From assembly GCA_002730875.1 (NCBI GenBank), contig PCBI01000018.1:191001-255000 (forward strand): a stretch of DNA of 64,000 bases. Reading direction: 5' to 3'. Both the position numbers and the translations under genes were made by a program. Within the stretch, counting starts at the first letter, position 1. The number at the start of each line of letters is the position of its first letter. This DNA is from Spirochaetaceae bacterium. Its GTDB lineage: Bacteria > Spirochaetota > Leptospiria > Leptospirales > Leptonemataceae. This document shows positions 26,870 to 35,235 of this stretch, piece after piece. The notes under the pieces were generated by a model. The model saw nothing but the letters and a program-made list of their open reading frames with translations. It was not told where the DNA came from and did no database searches.

Positions 26870-27123
26870 CAGGATTCGGAAGGCTCGGTAGTCTGGAAAA
26901 CGTAATCGCTGAATTGCTTTAACAGTTCCTGAGAACCGGTGAACAGCACTTCGATTTGATCTTTCTCCAGGTCGTAAAGCACCGGAGTCTTCAGCGAACT
27001 GGCAAAAGCTTCTTTGGACAAAGAACCCGCCTGATCCTTTAAAAATGAATACCAGGTAGCCAGCACAATCTTCAATTGAGCCAGGTCCTTAATCGGCATG
27101 GAGATTAACTTTTCATTTTCCAT
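26869..27123 (-). CDS. Small protein of unknown function
   Basis: An 84-residue acidic protein with no signal peptide and no family I recognise. It looks helical at the start (IKDLAQLKIVLATWYSFLKDQ) and has a LLKQFSDYVFQTTEP ending. A longer frame reaches 27282, but the extra residues are Cys/Pro/Arg-rich and antisense-like. ATG 27123 follows CAAATCCCA, a poor binding site, so the start is only likely. Its stop overlaps the start of the next gene. The tight spacing suggests that it acts with the secreted protein downstream. Confidence 0.6.
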   Translation of the reverse strand: MENEKLISMPIKDLAQLKIVLATWYSFLKDQAGSLSKEAFASSLKTPVLYDLEKDQIEVLFTGSQELLKQFSDYVFQTTEPSES

Positions 27124-27256
27124 TGGGATTTGCTTACCACAGGGATGATCAGTTACAAGCGAAAATTGTAGCGGTCCTTGAAATTGACCGTTCACGGTGC
27201 AGCGTGCAAAACGCCGACCGTGCTGCGGACAGACTGTCAGGCAAGCCGGGAATGGA

Positions 27257-28132
27257 TTAGAATCGAAAGCCGAAGGAAACAAATAACCCCATGCTTCCGA
27301 ACGTTACCCTGGTTTTTTCGCGGATGGCGGAGTTTGTAAACACCGAGGTGCTGGCCTGGGCCAGTTGCTGATTCACGGTGGCCAGATCCGCGATATCCGG
27401 AAGCAGGGCAATACTACCATCGCCCAATGTGTAGTAATCGGCGTCGGTGTCCCGAAGGTTTCCCCTGAAATCGCCCAGGAGGGCATAATCCCAGCGAATG
27501 CCCATGCGAAGAATGGAATAGGGAAAGGGCCGACTGACGGCCAGTTCCAGGCGGGCCATGGTTCCGCTCCTGGCTCTGTGCGTGGCGGAATAATCCCTGA
27601 TCTCAAAAGCCGTCCTCTGAATCCCGCGCACCCGCCAGGTGGCTGATGGAATGATTCCGAAACCGCCGCCGGCCTCCCACCGCCAGCCGCGAAGGAAGCT
27701 ACGCATTGGACGCACGTAATGGTAACCCAGCAAAAAGTAGGTCATATTGAAATCCATCTGCGAAGTCAGGAATCGACCCGAGCTCTCCACATGCTGAACT
27801 GAAAAGGAAGGCATGGAATAGGACCCGATGGTGATTCCGGTGTAATGCTCGGGCCCAATGAAATCGTTGAAACGAAAGAAAAACTCGGTTTGATACAGCC
27901 GCTCCATAGGTTCGGCATCGCTATAACGTATCGGCTCGATGAATATAGATGTGCGAAACTTCCTGATCCCGCGACTGAAGGCATCCTCAAAACGATGGTG
28001 ACCCGCCAGCTGCAAACCCAGCTCCACGGTCTGGGCATTCAGGCCGGGCAGCCAGGCGAAAAGAAGGAAATAGACAACAGACCAGCGTAGCGATGTGCTG
28101 ACAACAGGCAAGCAAATGGAAGTTCTAAACAC
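27257..28132 (-). CDS. Outer-membrane beta-barrel protein
   Basis: A secreted barrel, about 291 residues from the assumed start. A hydrophobic signal stretch (WSVVYFLLFAWLPGLNAQ) is followed by a series of amphipathic strands: TEFFFRFNDFIG, ITIGSYSMPSF, MTYFLLGYHYVRP, WRWEAGGGFGI, ARLELAVSRPF and ILRMGIRWDYALLGDF. The protein ends in FVSFGFRF, with the C-terminal Phe that marks barrel-assembly substrates. The start is uncertain: a long open frame reaches 28429, but a GTG near 28132 fits a normal signal peptide better. It overlaps the divergent AGCS-PSD start by about 17 bases. It is the first gene of the protease cluster. Confidence 0.78.
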   Translation of the reverse strand: MFRTSICLPVVSTSLRWSVVYFLLFAWLPGLNAQTVELGLQLAGHHRFEDAFSRGIRKFRTSIFIEPIRYSDAEPMERLYQTEFFFRFNDFIGPEHYTGITIGSYSMPSFSVQHVESSGRFLTSQMDFNMTYFLLGYHYVRPMRSFLRGWRWEAGGGFGIIPSATWRVRGIQRTAFEIRDYSATHRARSGTMARLELAVSRPFPYSILRMGIRWDYALLGDFRGNLRDTDADYYTLGDGSIALLPDIADLATVNQQLAQASTSVFTNSAIREKTRVTFGSMGLFVSFGFRF

Positions 28133-30371
28133 TCTGGCTATAAATCTATCCCTGGTTCTGTCGGTTCTGTTGGCTGTTGCCGGCATTGTGCTAACCATTT
28201 TTTTGAAATTGCCGCAACTGAGGTATCCATTTTTGAGCCTGAAGCTCATTCTGGGAACTCTGGACTGGTCCGGCTCCAAAGGGAAGATCACTCCGGGACG
28301 CTCATTTGCGGCCAGCTCATTGAGCGCATTGATTCCGGGGGCTTTCATGGGCACCCTGTTGGCCGTACTGATAGCGGGACCGGGAATACTATTCTGGATC
28401 TGGATTGTATCCTTCTTTTTGAGTCCCATTCACTTTGTTCTGTCTACGGCGGCCCATCGTAGCCGCAAACGCACTTCTTCGGGGGCCATAGCCGGTTCCG
28501 GCGCCGAGGCGGTGGCCAGCATCACACGGTCCCGATGGCTGGCGATTTTGAGCGCGGTCTTTTTCATTCCGGCCGCTCTCATTGGCGGCGGCGCTTTGCC
28601 GGTAGCCTTTTTATCCGGCGGCATTTCCGGCACCTTTCCATCTCCTGCCAGTAGCGGCCTGGTGCCTGGACCTACGGCCATTTCCATCGCTATGGCCATT
28701 CTTCTGGTTGTAATGGCGGCCGGAGGCATCAAGCGGATCGGACTCTATTCAAAGTTTGCCTTCTATGCAGGAATAACCCTTCTGATACTCTCCTTGATTC
28801 TGGGACCTATGCCAGACGTTTCCGGCATCCTGGACGATATTGCAGCCTCCTTTGGCGATACCTGGGCTTTGTCCTCTGTGCCCTCCATCTTGCTTGCTCT
28901 GGCCATCTATTTCGCATTCACCGAGGTTGGCTCCGGCAAAGCAGCGTCGCTGTCGGCGGCGATTCGCACCGATTATCCGGCCAAGGCCGGGCTTTCCATG
29001 CAGCTTACTCTGCTTCTGGAGTCCGCGGTGGCCGGCCTGGTTCTTCTGCTTCTGGGAAGCATCTCCGGCGCCGGGCAACTCTACGAATGGTATCTCACAT
29101 CCGGGGGGCCGGCGCGGGAACTGGGCCAGATCTTTCATCCTTCGTTGTACGATTTATTTCGGGCCTTTTTCTTTCGCGCGCCCGGAGCCAACCTGGCCGG
29201 TCTTCTGATGCTGGGGGCATGTATCGCATTTGTGGTGCCGGGAATGGCCAGCTGGTGGTACGCGCTGTACAATAACTCCTATTCGGCCGGTGGGCGCAAA
29301 CTTTCCATCGTAGCAAGCATTGTGTTTTTCTTCGCCGTACTTGGCGCCGGTTTGGCGATTCAGTTCTATCCCGGCGATTTCTTTCCGTTGATCGTGCTTC
29401 TAAGCAGCATAACCTTGATGGTGTCGGCGCTTTCCGGAGCGCTGGCATCTCTACTCATGGTGCGAAGCAGTCGAAACGAGTTGAATTTCTTTCTGGAATC
29501 CCGGGAAGCAAAAGCGGCCATCGCTGGAGATTTCTTTCTGATTCTGATCTCGGTGCTTCCACAGAATTTGATCTCCAAGGTTTTTGGCTGGTTCAGCCTC
29601 ATTCCATTCCCGGGCCCCATTCGCCGGCCATTAATCCGCGCCTTCGCCGCCGCCTATAAGATCAACCTGGAGGAAGCGGAAAAGCCTCTGGAAGAGTATC
29701 CATCGCTGAATGCCTTCTTCATTCGTCACTTGAAAGAAGGCGTACGCCCTATCGATGCCGATCCTCGAAGCATTGTAAGCCCGGTGGATGCCCGGGCCTC
29801 CCGGTTCGGTAATATCACCGAAGGACTTCTAATCCAGACCAAAGGAATCGTCTATACGCTGAAGGATCTTCTGGGTAGCGCGGAGCGAGCCGAGCCCTAC
29901 CTGGAGGGCAAGTACATGGTGCTCTATCTCAGCCCGCAGGATTACCATCGCATGCATACTCCCGTCGAATGCAAGGTAAATGGATTCAACTATGCGCCCG
30001 GCAAACTCTTCCCGGTAAACGACATTGCCGTAGAAGGACTCCATGGGCTGTTCCCCAAAAATGAACGACTGACATCCTTTCTGGTTTCGCCCAGAGGCCG
30101 AATAGCCATGATCAAGGTAGGCGCCACAAATGTGGGCAAGATTCGCGTTACCTATGACAGCATTCGCACAAATCGATTCTTTCGCAAGAAACGGGACGTA
30201 AACTACGACCCTCCCAGGGAAATGGCCAAGGGAGCGGAAATCGGACGTTTCGAGATGGGCTCCACAGTCATCCTGCTCTTCGAAAGGGATACTGTTGAAT
30301 TTGCAGAGCGAATGTACGAAGGTATTAAAGTCCGTCTGGGAGAACCCATCGCCTATTTTCTGCGAAAGTAG
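28116..30371 (+). CDS. AGCS-transporter-like domain fused to phosphatidylserine decarboxylase
   Basis: A 751-residue fusion. Residues about 1-465 contain some 10 hydrophobic segments and look like an alanine/glycine:cation symporter (AGCS): the LRYPFLSLKLI start, KITPGRSFAASSLSA, and AGPGILFWIWI. The GTGNI substrate motif of that family is replaced by IPGAFMG, so transport is doubtful. Residues about 495-751 are phosphatidylserine decarboxylase, converting PS to PE: Asp in VSPVDARA, His in DYHRMHTPV, and the self-cleavage site GST (Ser716) in EMGSTVILLFE, which yields the pyruvoyl group. All catalytic residues are present. ATG 28116 follows AGGCAAG. I know of no such fusion as standard. Confidence 0.88.
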   Translation: MEVLNTLAINLSLVLSVLLAVAGIVLTIFLKLPQLRYPFLSLKLILGTLDWSGSKGKITPGRSFAASSLSALIPGAFMGTLLAVLIAGPGILFWIWIVSFFLSPIHFVLSTAAHRSRKRTSSGAIAGSGAEAVASITRSRWLAILSAVFFIPAALIGGGALPVAFLSGGISGTFPSPASSGLVPGPTAISIAMAILLVVMAAGGIKRIGLYSKFAFYAGITLLILSLILGPMPDVSGILDDIAASFGDTWALSSVPSILLALAIYFAFTEVGSGKAASLSAAIRTDYPAKAGLSMQLTLLLESAVAGLVLLLLGSISGAGQLYEWYLTSGGPARELGQIFHPSLYDLFRAFFFRAPGANLAGLLMLGACIAFVVPGMASWWYALYNNSYSAGGRKLSIVASIVFFFAVLGAGLAIQFYPGDFFPLIVLLSSITLMVSALSGALASLLMVRSSRNELNFFLESREAKAAIAGDFFLILISVLPQNLISKVFGWFSLIPFPGPIRRPLIRAFAAAYKINLEEAEKPLEEYPSLNAFFIRHLKEGVRPIDADPRSIVSPVDARASRFGNITEGLLIQTKGIVYTLKDLLGSAERAEPYLEGKYMVLYLSPQDYHRMHTPVECKVNGFNYAPGKLFPVNDIAVEGLHGLFPKNERLTSFLVSPRGRIAMIKVGATNVGKIRVTYDSIRTNRFFRKKRDVNYDPPREMAKGAEIGRFEMGSTVILLFERDTVEFAERMYEGIKVRLGEPIAYFLRK

Positions 30372-30434
30372 ACCGCGGTAGTCCGTTAGACTCTTTTTTA
30401 GCCGCCGGTCCGGTATTGTTGCTTCCGTCGGTTT

Positions 30435-31043
30435 CTAGTTGGAGGGGGATTCCTTCTCTTCAGGTTTCTCGACGCCGGGATCCGCCGAATTGTTTTCCTT
30501 TTCCCGTCTCTTTTTTACTTCGTGTCGGGCTTGCAGATGAGCGGTGATCTCATCAAATGCCCGGTACATTGCAATGGAATAAAGCCCCTTCTTGAGTTCG
30601 GGTAGCACCGCCCGCGACAGGATTTCTGCCGACACATTTGGATGCAGATCCTCATCCATCCCCAGGGATGTATGAATACGTACCCTCTTTTCCTGTACCG
30701 CAACAAGTATGAGAACTACCCGGGACGATCGTTGTTCGGTGCCGGCCAGTTCCCATTGTGCAAGGACCCGGTCGGAAAAATCCTCCGCATCGTTTCCCTT
30801 GAGCGAATCTATAGTAAGCAATACCAATCGATCGCCGTATTTTGACTGATGCTGAAAAGAAATGTGTTCCAGGATGAGTTCCGCGTCCTGGCTTAGCCGA
30901 CTGCCATAGTCGTTTACCCGGCCTTTGTATTCCGGTATCTCCCGGGGACGGAGCGGCTCCTCGGCATTCGAACTGCGGCCCGGAGTCAGAAGAAGAACCG
31001 AAAACAGACAGAGAAGAAACGCCGCTCTCAACCGGACCTGCAC
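30435..31043 (-). CDS. TPM-domain protein (secreted or membrane-anchored)
   Basis: About 202 residues from a GTG start. A signal-like hydrophobic stretch (RAAFLLCLFSVLLLTPG) precedes a TPM domain (about 30-150): YKGRVNDYGSRLSQDAELILEHISF, DRLVLLTIDSLKG, DFSDRVLAQWELAG, and RVVLILVAVQEKRVRIHTSLGMDEDL. TPM proteins occur as phosphatases or as envelope proteins of poorly known role. The C-terminal 35 residues are a charged Glu/Lys tail. The frame is open to 31298, but that extension runs through the 9-bp repeats and is not signal-like, so the GTG at 31043 is preferred; it lacks a good binding site. Confidence 0.75.
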   Translation of the reverse strand: MQVRLRAAFLLCLFSVLLLTPGRSSNAEEPLRPREIPEYKGRVNDYGSRLSQDAELILEHISFQHQSKYGDRLVLLTIDSLKGNDAEDFSDRVLAQWELAGTEQRSSRVVLILVAVQEKRVRIHTSLGMDEDLHPNVSAEILSRAVLPELKKGLYSIAMYRAFDEITAHLQARHEVKKRREKENNSADPGVEKPEEKESPSN

Positions 31044-31398
31044 CTTGCTAACGGCGCCACCTGAGGTCCGCCGGGTCCGCTGGTCCGGCCTCGAAGAGGC
31101 TCCAGGTACTGTCCATAACCCGGATAATGGGGATAATGGGGATAATGGGGATAATCGAAAAAACCGAAAATACCGGAACATTCCGACTGGTATTGCTTCT
31201 CCCACGGATCTGGTTGCTTCAGTGGGCAGGTCAGACCTGCAGAATCGATCTTTCTCTGGCTTTTGGACGCTCACGGCCAGATTGGGACAGGGGGGCACCG
31301 TGCCGGCAACCCTTTTCAGACTTCAGTATTTTTGTGACTTCTCCGCCCTGCAGGAGTTTAGAAAAGCTATAGAGCGTTCGGCTATCTGCGGTACATAA
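31044..31398. other. Gene-free stretch with 9-bp repeats
   Basis: Between the TPM gene and the 5S rRNA terminator there is no convincing coding region on either strand. The only structure seen is the GGATAATGG tandem array. Promoters for the TPM gene should lie here but none stands out. Confidence 0.6.
31122..31157. repeat. 9-bp tandem repeat, four copies
   Basis: GGATAATGG occurs three times exactly (31122-31148), followed by a fourth copy ending in CG. On the minus strand it reads in frame as a Leu-Ser-Pro repeat ahead of the TPM gene, but it is upstream of the chosen start codon. Confidence 0.9.
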
Positions 31399-31428
31399 AA
31401 AAAGAGCACCCGAAGGTGCTCTTTTTAG
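31397..31428 (-). terminator. Rho-independent terminator of the 5S rRNA gene
   Basis: AAAAAGAGCACC (31399-31410) and GGTGCTCTTTTT (31415-31426) form a perfect 12-bp stem with a CGAA loop (UUCG on the minus strand), followed in the minus-strand direction by further T residues. It lies 15 bases after the 3' end of the 5S gene. Confidence 0.95.
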
Positions 31429-31440
31429 CCAATAGTATAA

Positions 31441-31564
<124 letters not shown>

Positions 31565-31567
31565 GGA

Positions 31568-31617
31568 CAGAGTGGGTCAGGCGCCGGCCCGGTCAAGCAA
31601 AAATAGAAAAAAAGTTA
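31568..31617 (-). promoter_or_regulatory. Likely 5S rRNA promoter with AT-rich UP-like element
   Basis: On the minus strand, an A/T-rich run (31598-31617, AACTTTTTTTCTATTTTTG) precedes a TTGACC -35 (31591-31596). A -10 position 17 bp on (ACTCTG, 31568-31573) is poor, but its spacing places the start close to the mature 5' end. The UP-like run is the better evidence; this assignment is tentative. Confidence 0.4.
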
Positions 31618-31716
31618 TGCTTCCCGAAACCGGCAAACAGGGCTTTACGAGCCTCCGGGTCCGGGTTGCTCTGGGCTGTGAGCACACCAGAGAAAGGCCC
31701 TTCGAAAAAAACATCG

Positions 31717-32625
31717 GTGAAGAGGAAGCTACTCATTGCGGGCATAAGCGTTGCCATTCTCTTTGGAGCGTTTCAGCTCTTCGCCCGCTCCTTTCCCGGC
31801 GTTATACTCCAGGGCATCTACCAATACTACGCCTACCAGGCCGGAGTCCAGGAGCAGACCGTTTCCGTAGACGGGTACGAAATCCCTTACTTTCGCGGCG
31901 GAACCGGACCCACCCTGGTGCTTGTTCATGGATTCGGCGATAGCAAGATTAGCTTCTTGCAAACAGCCGCTCATCTTACACCTTATTACGACGTCATCAT
32001 GCCGGATGTTCCGGGCTTTGGCGATACTCGGCAGGCGCCGGGTCGCTCCTATTCGATTCGAACCCAGGCAAATACATTGAAGAGCTTCCTGGATAAGCTG
32101 AATACCGGGCCTGTATTTCTGGCCGGAAACAGCATGGGTGGCCACATTATCGCCGCTTTGACGCTTATGGAGCCAAATAAGGTGAGTAAGCTGATTCTGA
32201 TGAATGCCGCCGGATTGAGGGTGGACGATCCCGTGCCCTACAAGCCTTCGCAGGCTCCCCTGCGAAGTGTGGAGGAATTCGATCAATACATACAGGATAC
32301 TTTCGTGCAGAAACCCTATATCCCCGAATCGTTCAAACTGCACTTCGTGTCCAATTCACAGAAGAACTTTGACTGGCTGAATCGTATTCGATCGGATATT
32401 CGCGAAGGCGACGACTATATCCTGAACGATCGCGCGGCCATGATCGAAACTCAGACTATGATTCTATGGGGAGACTCGGATACGGTGGTCAGCCCGGCCC
32501 ATGCGCAGGTCTGGTCCCGATTGCTTCCCAATGCCATATTGATCATTCTCGACGAAACTGGCCATTCTCCGCAGTACGAGAGGCCCGAAGATACGGCGCA
32601 AGTAATTCGAAGCTTCTTGCTGTAA
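31717..32625 (+). CDS. Alpha/beta hydrolase with N-terminal signal anchor
   Basis: A 302-residue alpha/beta-hydrolase of the MhpC/haloalkane-dehalogenase-like type. The N-terminus is a signal-anchor helix (LLIAGISVAILFGAFQLF). Motifs: HGFGDS before the nucleophile, the elbow GNSMGG, the acid in WGDSDTVV, and the base in DETGHSPQYE. The GTG at 31717 (KRKLLIAG) is the best start, because the longer open frame upstream reads through the antisense of the 5S gene. No good binding site is seen. It is convergent with the dabA gene. Substrate unknown; a lipid or ester is likely by family. Confidence 0.85.
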   Translation: MKRKLLIAGISVAILFGAFQLFARSFPGVILQGIYQYYAYQAGVQEQTVSVDGYEIPYFRGGTGPTLVLVHGFGDSKISFLQTAAHLTPYYDVIMPDVPGFGDTRQAPGRSYSIRTQANTLKSFLDKLNTGPVFLAGNSMGGHIIAALTLMEPNKVSKLILMNAAGLRVDDPVPYKPSQAPLRSVEEFDQYIQDTFVQKPYIPESFKLHFVSNSQKNFDWLNRIRSDIREGDDYILNDRAAMIETQTMILWGDSDTVVSPAHAQVWSRLLPNAILIILDETGHSPQYERPEDTAQVIRSFLL

Positions 32626-32772
32626 CGTCTGTTGCAACTCGCGGCGAAGCAAAGTCCGGGGCGGAAATTTCCTTCGCTGCCAGCTTTATTGAATCGATAT
32701 CGGGGTGCTGCTACCCAAAACGGAGCCCTCCCCTTATGTCGCTGACTGGCCTTCCCCCCCTGGAGCAAGGAA

Positions 32773-35235
32773 TCAGAGCTCCGTATACACTCCGCCAGGC
32801 TGCCGACGAAAGACTCCCAGGTCATCCGGGCGAATCTGCAGCAGATGCAGCCATCCGTTGTCCACAAGGTCTCGCACGGCCTGGTGTTTGCGAATTATGG
32901 ACTCGATTGCATCTTCCGGGGCTTCGATAAAGACACTCAGGCGCAGGGGCTCATGCACCAATCGCTGACCATCATGAACCGACTGAATCGGTAAACCCAC
33001 TCGCAGATCGCCACCGTTACCTTCCTGCACGCCGGTTTCGCATACCAGGTTATGTAGCACTTTGGAACCGGAACCGTATACTTCGGGAGCCACGGATGAA
33101 CTGTAGTACTGCAAATTGATCCAGTTCGTCACCACCATGGGAGCGGTCATAATCAATTCCAGGGTCTGGAAACCGTCATCGGCCTTCCAGTTATAGTCAT
33201 GCAGAAAGGATCGGCCCTGCAGATTGGCTCCCCGGGTACGTATTCGGGGCGCCACAACAAAGCAGGCATTCCCTGTAAGGCCCCATTCGGGACGAACTTC
33301 GGCCCAGTTCCGAGGCCGCCGGTTGATGTGCGGATCCAGCACCCTGGACCGAGCCACGCTTCTTTCTTTCCGCGCTTTTGCCGATGCCTGATCCATACTG
33401 CGCTTCAGCTCTTTCACTTCTTTAAGCCGATCACGGGGAATGCGATTTTCATCCAGGATATGGATTGTATCCGTTACGGTTTCATGAATGGCAGGGACAA
33501 AGAGAGTAGAGTCCGGGATTTCGATGTTCTGGGCCTTTAGTTCGCCTCGCACTTCTGAGTCATTCAACAAAGCGGACAGAAGCCGAGCATTGATGTCCCC
33601 TGCATGACCTCCGCAAGCTCCGCAATCCAGGGAGGCGCCAAAAGCGTTGTTCGTAGTGTCGGCGCCATGCCCTACAAGAAAAACCAGCTCGCCCATTCCC
33701 TGCAGAAGACCCATGTGGCGAAGCACCCCTCGAACCGTATCGGCCTTTTGCCGCGCCGACAGGGTATGACCGTCCGCCGCCAGTAAAGCCTTATGATCCG
33801 GAATGGTTCTGCTATCGTCGAAACGCTGCGGAAGGTTCTTTCCTCTGAACCTTCGCATCAGCGAATGAAATGTCTGACGCACCACATTCTCCACCGATAG
33901 AAGACCAAATAGCTCTACAAAGAGAAAGGATGAAATAGGAGCCTTGCGAAGGTTACGGAAATAGCTGAGAATTAGATTCGCATTGAGCGATTTTCGCCCC
34001 ACCCCGTTGCGCTTTCGCGGCTCCTCGTCCACCTGGAAGGCCGGGCTCAGAAGTACCGGCAATCGACTGGCAGGTTTCTTTTCGCTGATCTGCTTGTAGG
34101 CGAACGGCAATCCAAAGAATCCGGCAAAGCCTATGGTTGCCAGGTCTTCAATTTCTTCCTCCAGTCTTCGACGAATCACCTCGGACCTTACGTCTATACA
34201 GAAGGCCATCTGATATCTGGCCGGATTGGCGGCGCGTTCATCCACAAAGGAGGAGGCCACGCGTTTCTGGAAGGAGCGTTCCTGAGCGCATTGCCAAACA
34301 TAATGCAATCGATATCCGTGCACGGAATGATCGGTTCGAGTACCTAATTCGTTGTAGGTGGTTTGCCAGAAGGATAGGGCCGGCGCAAAGTCTGTGTCCT
34401 GGGAAAAACAGAATAGACCGTAGTCATAGACGATGCGCACCGCCAGCAGGTCCAGCACCGAAGTCTGCCTGGACACCGAGTAACCCAGTCCGGTTTGCCA
34501 TTCCAGATATCGAAACTGAGTAGCCCAGCCAAGCACCGAGGCCAGCAATCGCTGCAGATACAGCTTCTGGGCTTCCGCCGAAACCAGTCCCATCTTGCTC
34601 AGGACTGTCTGAATCGCTTCTTCGGCTTCCTGCTCCAGCAGTTCGGAGACGTACTGTCGGAAACCGTACGCGCCATAGGCTTCCATGGATCGGTCATACT
34701 TCATCGCTTCCTGGAAGGCCTGCCAGAAGGTCCCCTGCTGCTCCGGGAAGGGGGCCAGCGCTTGCTGATCGTCCAGATAGGCCGCCGCCATTTTGCCCAG
34801 GTCCTGAACCACGCATCGGTGCCAGTACTGATTGGCCTGAATCTGCTCCGCCACCGACGGATACCGGCGTATCATGGCGTCCGATCCCCGGGATAGCTGA
34901 ATCAAATCGTCCACATTACGGGGAAGCTCCGACCATTGACCGGAGTACTCTTCCAGAACACTCTCTATAGAAGAATCGGTGATATTTCCTCGAGCAAACT
35001 CCTCCAGATAATACTGAAGAGGCATGAATAGCGATGCATGGAGTATGGGACTGAGCTCGGTAGCCACCTGAAAGAAGGACTTCTCTCTCAGATACCAGAA
35101 CGGATTTACTGCGGCCACACTCTGCAGTGGCCAGGACGGTGTGACCATGGTCAGCGTGGATTCCGGAGAAATCAAAACCTGGGATTTCTGATTGTATTGA
35201 TTCTGCTTATTGTGTTCGCTTTGAGCCGAATTCAT
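32773..35235 (-). CDS. dabA: DabA, inorganic carbon transport subunit (DUF2309)
   Basis: An 820-residue DUF2309/UPF0753 protein, the beta-carbonic-anhydrase-like subunit of the DAB inorganic carbon pump. It captures CO2 and converts it to bicarbonate, driven one way by its membrane partner DabB. The four zinc-site residues are all present: Cys346 and Asp348 (FCIDVRSE), His523 (VGHGADTTNN) and Cys538 (LDCGACGGHAGD), at spacings matching the characterised DabA. ATG 35235 is used: it overlaps the dabB stop by one base (TAATG), with GGGAGGGC before it. Cytoplasmic face of the membrane. In a heterotroph it may feed carboxylases. Confidence 0.93.
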   Translation of the reverse strand: MNSAQSEHNKQNQYNQKSQVLISPESTLTMVTPSWPLQSVAAVNPFWYLREKSFFQVATELSPILHASLFMPLQYYLEEFARGNITDSSIESVLEEYSGQWSELPRNVDDLIQLSRGSDAMIRRYPSVAEQIQANQYWHRCVVQDLGKMAAAYLDDQQALAPFPEQQGTFWQAFQEAMKYDRSMEAYGAYGFRQYVSELLEQEAEEAIQTVLSKMGLVSAEAQKLYLQRLLASVLGWATQFRYLEWQTGLGYSVSRQTSVLDLLAVRIVYDYGLFCFSQDTDFAPALSFWQTTYNELGTRTDHSVHGYRLHYVWQCAQERSFQKRVASSFVDERAANPARYQMAFCIDVRSEVIRRRLEEEIEDLATIGFAGFFGLPFAYKQISEKKPASRLPVLLSPAFQVDEEPRKRNGVGRKSLNANLILSYFRNLRKAPISSFLFVELFGLLSVENVVRQTFHSLMRRFRGKNLPQRFDDSRTIPDHKALLAADGHTLSARQKADTVRGVLRHMGLLQGMGELVFLVGHGADTTNNAFGASLDCGACGGHAGDINARLLSALLNDSEVRGELKAQNIEIPDSTLFVPAIHETVTDTIHILDENRIPRDRLKEVKELKRSMDQASAKARKERSVARSRVLDPHINRRPRNWAEVRPEWGLTGNACFVVAPRIRTRGANLQGRSFLHDYNWKADDGFQTLELIMTAPMVVTNWINLQYYSSSVAPEVYGSGSKVLHNLVCETGVQEGNGGDLRVGLPIQSVHDGQRLVHEPLRLSVFIEAPEDAIESIIRKHQAVRDLVDNGWLHLLQIRPDDLGVFRRQPGGVYTEL

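Noticed and set aside
28133..28429. Extended N-terminus of the outer-membrane barrel gene
   Set aside because: It is Arg/Pro-rich, reads opposite to the start of the AGCS-PSD gene and would bury the signal peptide inside the protein.
31122..31157. CRISPR array
   Set aside because: Units are 9 bp, exact and contiguous without spacers, so it is a simple tandem repeat.
31044..31298. Upstream extension of the TPM protein through the 9-bp repeat
   Set aside because: Would put about 85 non-signal residues before a normal signal peptide.
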